Below, piece by piece: positions 51,615-60,400 of a stretch of DNA of 64,000 bases; the first letter of the stretch is position 1, and each line of letters begins with the position of its first letter. Origin of the DNA: Auanema rhodensis. Taxonomy: Eukaryota > Nematoda > Chromadorea > Rhabditida > Rhabditidae. Made by a program: the position numbers and the translations under genes. The stretch covers positions 15,450,501 through 15,514,500 of the forward strand of contig OZ059896.1 in NCBI GenBank assembly GCA_964057225.1, read 5' to 3'. The notes under the pieces were generated by a model that was given only the letters and a program-made list of their open reading frames with translations, had not been told where the DNA came from and did not search any database.

Positions 51615-51757
51615 AGCTTTGCGCAGTGGCGATAACGTGACCAATGAGGCTTTGCCGAGGTGCGTTTATTGCTGGTTGAAAACTTTTCCCAATTACCCGC
51701 GATATTCCCTGAAACATGGGTGATATACGCAATTTTTGAATGCCTGATAAGGCTGAA
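51615..51757 (+). ncRNA. U4 snRNA, copy 5
   Basis: RNA intact through the Sm site; the sequence after the 3' hairpin changes to GAATAGCATAGTATAG. First unit of the duplicated dimer. Confidence 0.92.
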
Positions 51758-51865
51758 TAGCATAGTATAGTAGATTGTTCCACATGAAATGACGTCATTT
51801 TTCAAAACCAAATTAGAAGGAACGGTTGCACTCCATACATATTCCGAAATGAAAGGTAAGCATTC

Positions 51866-51984
51866 GCTTACGACCATACCACGTTGAAAGTAAACCATCC
51901 CGTTCGATCTGGCAAGTCAAGCAACGTTGGGCCCGGTTAGTACTTGGATCGGAGACGGCTTGGGAATCCCGGGTGCCGTAAGCT
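51866..51984 (+). rRNA. 5S rRNA, copy 5
   Basis: AA at nt 28-29; followed by a TTTTTTC version of the T-rich terminator tract. Confidence 0.95.
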
Positions 51985-52086
51985 TTTTTCTTTTTCTCAT
52001 ATTTCCATATAGTTTATCATCTTTAGTTACCTATATGGTATACGGTTAACTAGAAATGCTTTCGTTTTCGGAGACAACTGTTAGAC

Positions 52087-52229
52087 AGCTTTGCGCAGTG
52101 GCGATAACGTGACCAATGAGGCTTTGCCGAGGTGCGTTTATTGCTGGTTGAAAACTTTTCCCAATTACCCGCGATATTCCCTGAAACATGGGTGATATAC
52201 GCAATTTTTGAATGCCTGATAAGGCTGAA
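52087..52229 (+). ncRNA. U4 snRNA, copy 6
   Basis: RNA intact; the upstream spacer has TTTCCATATAG where most units have TTTTCATATAG. Confidence 0.92.
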
Positions 52230-52337
52230 TAGCATAGTATAGTAGATTGTTCCACATGAAATGACGTCATTTTTCAAAACCAAATTAGAAGGAATGGTTG
52301 CACTCCATACATATTCCGAAAAGAAAGGTAAGCATTC

Positions 52338-52456
52338 GCTTACGACCATACCACGTTGAAAGTACGCCATCCCGTCCGATCTGGCAAGTCAAGCAACGTT
52401 GGGCCCGGTTAGTACTTGGATCGGAGACGGCTTGGGAATCCCGGGTGCCGTAAGCT
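52338..52456 (+). rRNA. 5S rRNA, copy 6
   Basis: Reference type (C39, G46). The spacer before it has GGAATGGTT instead of GGAACGGTT. Confidence 0.95.
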
Positions 52457-52558
52457 TTTTCCTTTTTCTCATATTTTCATATAGTTTATCATCTTTAGTT
52501 ACCTATATGGTATACGGTTAACTAGAAATGCTTTCGTTTTCGGAGACAACTGTTAGAC

Positions 52559-52701
52559 AGCTTTGCGCAGTGGCGATAACGTGACCAATGAGGCTTTGCC
52601 GAGGTGCGTTTATTGCTGGTTGAAAACTTTTCCCAATTACCCGCGATATTCCCTGAAACATGGGTGATATACGCAATTTTTGAATGCCTGATAAGGCTGA
52701 A
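52559..52701 (+). ncRNA. U4 snRNA, copy 7
   Basis: Matches copy 5 including flanks; start of the second dimer. Confidence 0.92.
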
Positions 52702-52809
52702 TAGCATAGTATAGTAGATTGTTCCACATGAAATGACGTCATTTTTCAAAACCAAATTAGAAGGAACGGTTGCACTCCATACATATTCCGAAATGAAAGG
52801 TAAGCATTC

Positions 52810-52928
52810 GCTTACGACCATACCACGTTGAAAGTAAACCATCCCGTTCGATCTGGCAAGTCAAGCAACGTTGGGCCCGGTTAGTACTTGGATCGGAGAC
52901 GGCTTGGGAATCCCGGGTGCCGTAAGCT
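52810..52928 (+). rRNA. 5S rRNA, copy 7
   Basis: Matches copy 5 (AA at nt 28-29). Confidence 0.95.
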
Positions 52929-53030
52929 TTTTTCTTTTTCTCATATTTCCATATAGTTTATCATCTTTAGTTACCTATATGGTATACGGTTAACTAGAAA
53001 TGCTTTCGTTTTCGGAGACAACTGTTAGAC

Positions 53031-53173
53031 AGCTTTGCGCAGTGGCGATAACGTGACCAATGAGGCTTTGCCGAGGTGCGTTTATTGCTGGTTGAAAACT
53101 TTTCCCAATTACCCGCGATATTCCCTGAAACATGGGTGATATACGCAATTTTTGAATGCCTGATAAGGCTGAA
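53031..53173 (+). ncRNA. U4 snRNA, copy 8
   Basis: Matches copy 6, including the TTTCCATATAG upstream variant. Confidence 0.92.
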
Positions 53174-53281
53174 TAGCATAGTATAGTAGATTGTTCCACA
53201 TGAAATGACGTCATTTTTCAAAACCAAATTAGAAGGAATGGTTGCACTCCATACATATTCCGAAAAGAAAGGTAAGCATTC

Positions 53282-53400
53282 GCTTACGACCATACCACGT
53301 TGAAAGTACGCCATCCCGTCCGATCTGGCAAGTCAAGCAACGTTGGGCCCGGTTAGTACTTGGATCGGAGACGGCTTGGGAATCCCGGGTGCCGTAAGCT
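53282..53400 (+). rRNA. 5S rRNA, copy 8
   Basis: Matches copy 6. Confidence 0.95.
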
Positions 53401-53502
53401 TTTTCCTTTTTCTCATATTTTCATATAGTTTATCATCTTTAGTTACCTATATGGTATACGGTTAACTAGAAATGCTTTTGTTTTCCGAGACAACTGTTAG
53501 TC

Positions 53503-53645
53503 AGCTTTGCGCAGTGGCGATAACGTGACCAATGAGGCTTTGCCGAGGTGCGTTTATTGCTGGTTGAAAACTTTTCCCAATTACCCGCGATATTCCCTGA
53601 AACATGGGTGATATACGCAATTTTTGAATGCCTGATAAGGCTGAT
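53503..53645 (+). ncRNA. U4 snRNA, copy 9
   Basis: RNA intact, but position -2 is T rather than A (GTTAGTC before the gene), as in copy 13. Followed by a truncated 5S. Confidence 0.9.
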
Positions 53646-53747
53646 TAGCATATTATGGTAGATTGTTCCACGTGAAATGACGTCATTTCTCAAAACCAAA
53701 TTAGAAGGAACGGTTGCACTCCATACATATTCCGAAAAGAAAGGTAA

Positions 53748-53816
53748 GTCAAGCAACGTTGGGCCCGGTTAGTACTTGGATCGGAGACGGCTTGGGAATC
53801 CCGGGTGCCGTAAGCT
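53748..53816 (+). pseudogene. 5S rRNA, copy 9, 5'-truncated
   Basis: Only nt 51-119 remain. The spacer GGTAAG runs straight into GTCAAGCAACG, so the join lies at an AAG shared by both sides. Helix I cannot form. Confidence 0.9.
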
Positions 53817-53917
53817 TTTCCTTTTTCTCATATTTTCATATAGTTTATCATCTTTAGTTACCTATATGGTATACGGTTAACTAGAAATGCTTTCGTTTTC
53901 GGAGACAACTGTTAGAC

Positions 53918-54060
53918 AGCTTTGCGCAGTGGCGATAACGTGACCAATGAGGCTTTGCCGAGGTGCGTTTATTGCTGGTTGAAAACTTTTCCCAATTACC
54001 CGCGATATTCCCTGAAACATGGGTGATATACGCAATTTTTGAATGCCTGATAAGGCTGAT
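53918..54060 (+). ncRNA. U4 snRNA, copy 10
   Basis: RNA intact; GATTAGCATATTATGG after the 3' hairpin. Confidence 0.92.
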
Positions 54061-54168
54061 TAGCATATTATGGTAGATTGTTCCACGTGAAATGACGTCA
54101 TTTTTCAAAACCAAATTAGAAGGAACGGTTGCACTCCATACATATTCCGAAAAGTAAGGTAAGCATTC

Positions 54169-54287
54169 GCTTACGACCATACCACGTTGAAAGTACGCCA
54201 TCCCGTTCGATCTGGCAAGTCAAGCAACGTTGGGCCCGGTTAGTACTTGGATCGGAGACGGCTTGGGAATCCCGGGTGCCGTAAGCT
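54169..54287 (+). rRNA. 5S rRNA, copy 10
   Basis: Reference type except T39. Confidence 0.95.
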
Positions 54288-54388
54288 TTTCCTTTTTCTC
54301 ATATTTTCATATAGTTTATCATCTTTAGTTACCTATATGGTATACGGTTAACTAGAAATGCTTTCGTTTTCGGAGACAACTGTTAGAC

Positions 54389-54531
54389 AGCTTTGCGCAG
54401 TGGCGATAACGTGACCAATGAGGCTTTGCCGAGGTGCGTTTATTGCTGGTTGAAAACTTTTCCCAATTACCCGCGATATTCCCTGAAACATGGGTGATAT
54501 ACGCAATTTTTGAATGCCTGATAAGGCTGAT
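54389..54531 (+). ncRNA. U4 snRNA, copy 11
   Basis: RNA intact; long spacer with the CATGACGCGTC insertion follows. Confidence 0.92.
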
Positions 54532-54658
54532 TAGCATAATATGGAAGATTGTTCCACGTGAAATGACGTCATTTTTCTCATGACGCGTCAATTTTCAAAA
54601 CCAAATTAGAAGGAACGGTTGCACTCCATACATATTCCGAAAAGAAAGGTAAGCATTC

Positions 54659-54777
54659 GCTTACGACCATACCACGTTGAAAATACGCCATCCCGTTCGA
54701 TCTAGCAAGTCAAGCAACGTTGGGCCCGGCTAGTACTTGGATCGGAGACGGCTTGGGAATCCCGGGTGCCGTAAGCT
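54659..54777 (+). rRNA. 5S rRNA, copy 11
   Basis: A25, A46 and C72 variant, like copies 3 and 13. Confidence 0.94.
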
Positions 54778-54878
54778 TTTCTTTTTTCTCATATTTTCAT
54801 ATAGTTTATCATCTTTAGTTACCTATATGGTATACGGTTAACTAGAAATGCTTTCGTTTTCGGAGACAACTGTTAGAC

Positions 54879-55021
54879 AGCTTTGCGCAGTGGCGATAAC
54901 GTGACCAATGAGGCTTTGCCGAGGTGCGTTTATTGCTGGTTGAAAACTTTTCCCAATTACCCGCGATATTCCCTGAAACATGGGTGATATACGCAATTTG
55001 TGAATGCCTGATAAGGCTGAT
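54879..55021 (+). ncRNA. U4 snRNA, copy 12, altered Sm site
   Basis: The Sm site reads AATTTGTGA instead of AATTTTTGA. A broken U-run should weaken Sm-ring assembly, so this copy may be non-functional. It is paired with a truncated 5S. Confidence 0.8.
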
Positions 55022-55123
55022 TAGCATATTATGGAAGAATGTTCCACGTGAAATGACGTCATTTCTCAAAACCAAATTAGAAGGAACGGTTGCACTCCAT
55101 ACATATTCCGAAAAGAAAGGTAA

Positions 55124-55192
55124 GTCAAGCAATGTTGGGCCCGGTTAGTACTTGGATCGGAGACGTCTTGGGAATCCCGGGTGCCGTAAGCT
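55124..55192 (+). pseudogene. 5S rRNA, copy 12, 5'-truncated
   Basis: Same truncation point as copy 9 plus two further changes (CAATGTTGGG and GAGACGTCTTGG). Confidence 0.9.
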
Positions 55193-55294
55193 TTTTCCTT
55201 TTTCTCATATTTTCATATAGTTTATCATCTTTAGTTACCTATATGGTATACGGTTAACTAGAAATGCTTTTGTTTTCCGAGACAACTGTTAGTC

Positions 55295-55437
55295 AGCTTT
55301 GCGCAGTGGCGATAACGTGACCAATGAGGCTTTGCCGAGGTGCGTTTATTGCTGGTTGAAAACTTTTCCCAATTACCCGCGATATTCCCTGAAACATGGG
55401 TGATATACGCAATTTTTGAATGCCTGATAAGGCTGAT
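55295..55437 (+). ncRNA. U4 snRNA, copy 13
   Basis: RNA intact; shares T at -2 and the CTTTTGTTTTCCGAG upstream variant with copy 9. Confidence 0.9.
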
Positions 55438-55564
55438 TAGCATAATATGGAAGATTGTTCCACGTGAAATGACGTCATTTTTCTCATGACGCGTCAATTT
55501 TCAAAACCAAATTAGAAGGAACGGTTGCACTCCATACATATTCCGAAAAGAAAGGTAAGCATTC

Positions 55565-55683
55565 GCTTACGACCATACCACGTTGAAAATACGCCATCCC
55601 GTTCGATCTAGCAAGTCAAGCAACGTTGGGCCCGGCTAGTACTTGGATCGGAGACGGCTTGGGAATCCCGGGTGCCGTAAGCT
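55565..55683 (+). rRNA. 5S rRNA, copy 13
   Basis: A25, A46 and C72 variant. Last complete 5S before the retrotransposon. Confidence 0.94.
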
Positions 55684-55784
55684 TTTCCTTTTTCTCATAT
55701 TTTCATATAGTTTATCATCTTTAGTTACCTATATGGTATACGGTTAACTAGAAATGCTTTCGTTTTCGGAGACAACTGTTAGAC

Positions 55785-55927
55785 AGCTTTGCGCAGTGGC
55801 GATAACGTGACCAATGAGGCTTTGCCGAGGTGCGTTTATTGCTGGTTGAAAACTTTTCCCAATTACCCGCGATATTCCCTGAAACATGGGTGATATACGC
55901 AATTTTTGAATGCCTGATAAGGCTGAT
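55785..55927 (+). ncRNA. U4 snRNA, copy 14
   Basis: RNA intact; its following spacer is cut at 56008, before the expected next 5S gene, by the retrotransposon. Confidence 0.9.
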
Positions 55928-56008
55928 TAGCATAGTATAGTAGATTGTTCCACCTGAAATGACGTCATTTTTCAAAACCAAATTAGAAGGAACGGTTGCA
56001 CTCCATAC

Positions 56009-56536
56009 CGTTCCATTTGGATTCCCAATGGTTCCAAGTTGAGAGATCCAAACAGACTATGAGACGATGAGTATGATTTTAAATATAAGTGTGTAATGTA
56101 AGGTGAAATAAGAAACAAAAGATGAAATATATAAAGGTTTATTGTTCGCATTATAATATAATTATACAAAGATTAAAGCTAAAGTTAAGAAAGAGAATAT
56201 AAAGAAGATAAAGAGAAAGTAAGATAATGAGATAAAGAGATGCCTGAGTCTTGAGGACTCAGGTTTATATATCCATACAACTCCTACTCAGTTTACACAA
56301 ATTGTTACAAAGCTTATAAAAAGTGCATCTAGAATATTCTCAGAATTGCTTAAAAACTATCTGCATTAGTTTAATAATAGCAGCTGCCATGGTCAGCTGC
56401 TTTCCTTTGAGATATGTATGTAACATGCCCCAACGGATACAAGTCAGCTGACCTCAGCTGTTATATGCAAATAATAATTAAGAGAGAAAAATAAAAAATA
56501 AAATAAAAAAAAAATAAAATGGCATGAGATAAAGCA
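56009..56536 (-). repeat. Probable 3' LTR
   Basis: Bounds are inferred: the inner edge is placed at a minus-strand TGCTTTATC that follows a purine tract (GAAAAG then an A run, 56541-56556), and the outer edge is where array homology stops. On the element strand it holds four CAGCTG E-boxes (56445-56460 and 56381-56399), TATATAAA (56264-56271) and AATAAA (56138-56143), the order expected for U3, R and U5. The outer end is not a CA, so the exact terminus is uncertain. Confidence 0.5.
56243..56263. promoter_or_regulatory. Stem-loop next to the LTR TATA box
   Basis: CCTGAGTC and GACTCAGG form a perfect 8-bp stem with a 5-nt loop directly downstream of TATATAAA on the element strand. It would lie at the very 5' end of the transcript. 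Confidence 0.55.
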
Positions 56537-56629
56537 AAATTTTTTTTTTTCTTTTCAACAAACTATTGATAAAGAGAAAAATTTTAAGAGATAGAATTTT
56601 ATAAATGATTTAAACCTTTCCTCTCTTCT

Positions 56630-57313
56630 TTAATCCGCCAGTTGGTCAATTTCCTGGATCATTTCCGTCATTGATGCTAGTCCAAGCAGCTCCATTGTTC
56701 TGATGGTTTGGCTAACTGCTTTTGCCTTACTTTTTGATGCGGACGTGTTGGTAGTCCTTTTTGTCAGTAGTTTTTCGATTACTACTGATAGGTCTTGCCC
56801 TATCTCTATCCACGATGCTTCTTCTTCGGTTCCGCTATTTCCTACAGCTTGTTGTGTCATCTGTGTTGTCCACGTCGGCATTGCTTTGTAGATGTCAGCT
56901 GTGGTCTGCGTTCTGGCGGGTTGTCCCAGCATTATGTGTCGGATTCTGTTCTCTTTCTGGCTGAGAGAACATCCTTCTGTCCATTTCTTTTGATGCTGGC
57001 GAAGCTCCTTCAGCTCGTTTTCCTTATAGTTTTTGGTTTTCTCCTCCAATAGTTCCATCATAAATAGGATGTGCTGTGTCTTCTTTTCCAATTTGCTCGT
57101 TTGGAGGCTTATTATTGGTCCTAAGTTGGGCTTCATGCAGTTGATAGGTAGAAGACCTTCACGAAGGTTTTCTACCTCTATCCATTCTTGTTCAATAGTG
57201 GTCGCTAGAGGGACCAGTGGTGTTGGAGTTGCGAGGAATGTAGAGAGTGTGACGTTGGCGAGAGAGGAGGTCATTTTGAGTAAGAAAAGTGTTATTGAAT
57301 TTTTCTCTATCAA
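56630..57313 (-). CDS. Retrotransposon ORF of unknown function, downstream of pol
   Basis: 227 residues, starting MIEKNSITLFLLKMTSSLAN; a second Met at residue 14 is an equally good start. It lies 165 bp after the pol stop, in the place where env or an accessory gene sits in many retroelements. The protein is soluble-looking and helical: a KKTQHILFMMELLEEKTKN segment likely to form a coiled coil, ELRQHQKKWTEGCSLSQKEN, and a C-terminal helical stretch (TIRTMELLGLASMTEMIQEI). There is no signal peptide, membrane span or CCHC zinc knuckle. It could be a displaced Gag-like protein or an accessory factor; I do not recognise it. Confidence 0.6.
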   Translation of the reverse strand: MIEKNSITLFLLKMTSSLANVTLSTFLATPTPLVPLATTIEQEWIEVENLREGLLPINCMKPNLGPIISLQTSKLEKKTQHILFMMELLEEKTKNYKENELKELRQHQKKWTEGCSLSQKENRIRHIMLGQPARTQTTADIYKAMPTWTTQMTQQAVGNSGTEEEASWIEIGQDLSVVIEKLLTKRTTNTSASKSKAKAVSQTIRTMELLGLASMTEMIQEIDQLAD

Positions 57314-57477
57314 AATTTTCTCTTTATATAGTTTGTTTTTCAGTGATTGTTACAATTTGTTAAAATTAAAGGATAGAAATTAGAATTTCGGTGGTTTTTG
57401 ATCTATGTCTTATGTTTAATGTACTATACGAAAGAAAGAAAAATTATTTTTACAATTCTACGATTTTTGTTAGTTAA

Positions 57478-60400
57478 TTAAAAGTTTCGTACTTGTTCTC
57501 CTTTGTTTTGCGTTGGAGATTTATTCTGCTGCTTTTTGCTTTGATCCGCTTTTCCATGTAGTTCCAATTCTCCATTACTTCTGATTTCTTCGTCTTGTGT
57601 TTTTCTTTTGGGTTGTAGTTTAACATGATACGGGCGTGAGTTTTCATTTCCTATTCCTAGTGCTGCGGCAAGTGTAGTGTTCCAATTTTTGATTGCTGGT
57701 GAGTTTTTGTTTCTGTCCTCAAATAGCTCCTTTCTGTTTTCATTCTTGAATTGATCTCGTAGCTTTTCGTATGTTTTTGCGTTATTATCTTCTATATCGT
57801 TTTGATTAGGACCTTCTTCTTGAGAGAAAGGTGTCAGCTGTCTGAGGTCCTCTTGAATTCTGTCGATTGTTGTTGATTCATTTTCTAATTGTATATTAGA
57901 ATTTGTTATTCTTCTTGCTGTAGCAAGGTCGTCAGGTGTTTCTGAATTATGTTCAATTTCTTCTTCGTTTATTCCTCTGTTATTCCCTGTGATAGGTAAC
58001 AGTTGCGCGAGAGTATCTGGACTGCCTGTTGGGTAACAGTTGTTGTTATTTTCCGTATTATTGGTTTGTTCCCATTCATCCAGATTATTCCAACTTGCTT
58101 CTTCTTCTTCTTCTTCTTCGTTTGCTATGTCTTGGTCTTCTTCTTCCTCTTCTTCATTATTTCTTGTTGATATAAGATTATCGTCTGGTGGAAAATAACG
58201 TATGTTATTTTTGTGAGCTTTTATAATATTTCCATCTTGGTCCGTTATGCTGATGTTGTTTCCTTCAATTGTCACTATCCGATAAGGTCCATCTCTTCGT
58301 ATTTGTAATTTGTTGCTTGGGTTCGCTCTTTGTACAAATACTCGATCTCCTATATCCAATATTCTTTCTTTTGTCCTATGTGCTTGATCGTATTTCTGCT
58401 TCATTCTTTCTTCGTTGGTGGCAATCTTTTCCTTGACTTTTTCTTGAATATCTCTTAAGTTTTTGAGCTGATCCGTGATATTTTGTTCTTCCGGTGTTTC
58501 CAAGTTTTTGTCAATGGGTAGACGTGCTACTTGTCCAAACAAACATTCGTATGGTGATGTTTTAGTGGTGGCGTTTGGTAATCTGTTGAGTGTAAAAATA
58601 ATCTTCGGAAGTATCTTATCCCAATCGTTTTGTTCGTCATTAACGTAGGCTGTTAATGCTTCTTCGATCGTCCGATGCAATCTTTCTACTTGTCCGTTAG
58701 CGTTTTTGTAATACGGCATAGTAGTGTGGTGTGTAGTTCCAAAATTACTGCACATAGTAGTGAAATCGTTTGAAATAAAATTAGATCCATTGTCTGTGAT
58801 GATAGTAACAGGTGGTCCAAAAACATAAAAGAGATATTTTTCGATAGCTGATATAATTTCTTCTGATGTTTGTCTGATTAGCGGAATTGCGATTATCCAT
58901 TTTGAAAAAGAATCTTGAATTGAAAGAACATATCTGTTTTCTTGTTCTGTCCTAGGTAATGGTCCGAGTATATCCATGTGTACTCTTTGCCATGGTTTTG
59001 TTGATGTTGGAAAATTTTTCATTGGTTCCACCGTTGCTTCGTGAGGGTTGTTCTTTCTTTTCGCACAAGCAAGACATCTGTTGATGTAGTTTGTAATGTC
59101 TTCTTGCATTCCAGTCCATGTAAATCGTCTTGATATTGAGTCCATTGTTTTGTTTATTCCTAGATGAGCTCCGAGTGTCGGATCTTCATGAAATTTCTTC
59201 ATAATTGGATTAATTATGTGCTCTTCTCGTGGTAAAATTGTTCGTGGTACTTGTAGGCTTCTTTTTGGTTTTGAGTATAGTACATCGTTGTACACAATAT
59301 ATCTGTCCGTCAGTTGTCGTCCAGCTGTATTATTCTTTATTTTATCCATAGTTTCTTTTATCCAATTTGATTGATTCTGAACTGATCGAATATCTGCTAT
59401 CGTGAAGGTGTTTATCTGATGAATAGTATCTTCCGTCGTTTTTCTTTCGTTTTTCTTCTTTGCTGGTGGTTTTGCTTCGTTGATTTCATCTTCAAAATAT
59501 CGTGATAATGCGTCACATACACTGTTTAATTTTCCTGGTCTGTAGATAATTTCAATATCGTATTCTTGTAAAACAATTTGAAATTTTGCTAAACGACCTA
59601 TTAAATCCTTTCTAGTCATTAAACTAGTGAGTGGTCTATGGTCCGTGATAATTTTGGTTGCTGTTCCTAGTATGTAGGTGCGAAATTGTTTGACGGCGAA
59701 TGTAAGAGCTAATGCTTCTACTTCTATTGGTGGATAATTCCTTTCAGCTTTGTTGAGTTTCCGACTAGCAAAAGCTATTGGATGTAATGGTTCTTGATCG
59801 TCTTTCGCTTGAAGTAGTACAGCGCCAACTGCTATCATACTTCCATCACTTTCAATAACATATGGTCGCTTCGGGATTGGTGCTTGTAACACAGGTGCTT
59901 GAGTCAATGTTTTCTTCAAAGTATTAAAAGCAATTTCTTCTTCTTCTGTCCATTTGAACGGAGTGTCTTTCCGAGTGAGGTTGTAGAGTGGTGTTGCTAT
60001 TCCTGCAGCGTTCTTTATGAACCTTCTGAAGTAGTTTACTACTCCCATGAAAGCTCTTACTCCTGTTGTTGATTTTGGTTGGGGATAATCTTGTATTGCC
60101 TTAATTTTATGTGGGTCCGGTTTAATTCCTTCTTGTCCAACTATGTATCCTAGAAATTTTACTTCCTTTCTTGCGAATGCGCATTTCTTCAGTTTTATTT
60201 TGAATCCTATTTGAGTTACTGCTTCCAAAACTTCTTCAATATCTTTTAAATGTGCTGTCGTAGATTCAGAGATTAACAGTAAATCATCTAGATATACGAA
60301 TAGCTTGCATTTAACCATTGATTGCAGGTATCGTACTGCGTTTTGAAAAGTATGGGGTGATCCACATAATCCCATCGGCATTCGACAATATTGATAAGTT

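Larger units (their letters stand above)
49547..56008 (+). repeat. Tandem array of alternating 5S rRNA and U4 snRNA genes
   Basis: Fourteen U4 genes alternate with thirteen 5S genes (two truncated), all on the plus strand. Distances between successive U4 starts are 490, 490, 490, 472, 472, 472, 472, 472, 415, 471, 490, 416 and 490 bp. The 490/472 difference is mostly an indel in the U4-to-5S spacer (CTCATGACGCGTCAATTTT present or absent); the 415-416 units lack the 5' part of 5S. The 5S-to-U4 spacer is about 100 bp and the U4-to-5S spacer about 108-127 bp. The array ends on the right at a retrotransposon junction. Confidence 0.95.

Noticed and set aside
49636-55981. Repeated minus-strand ORFs of 74-106 codons throughout the array
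   Set aside because: They are the antisense of U4, its spacer and the 5S start. Their conservation is explained by the RNA genes on the plus strand; there is no splice or domain support.
49547-56008. SL RNA gene within the 5S array
   Set aside because: Expected by analogy with other nematodes, but the non-5S gene in each unit fits U4 (kink-turn, U6-pairing stems) and I found no leader followed by a GT donor ahead of the Sm site.
55989-56014. GGAACGG...CCGTTCC inverted repeat across the retrotransposon junction
   Set aside because: Only 7 bp, with one arm in the array spacer and one in the element; probably chance.
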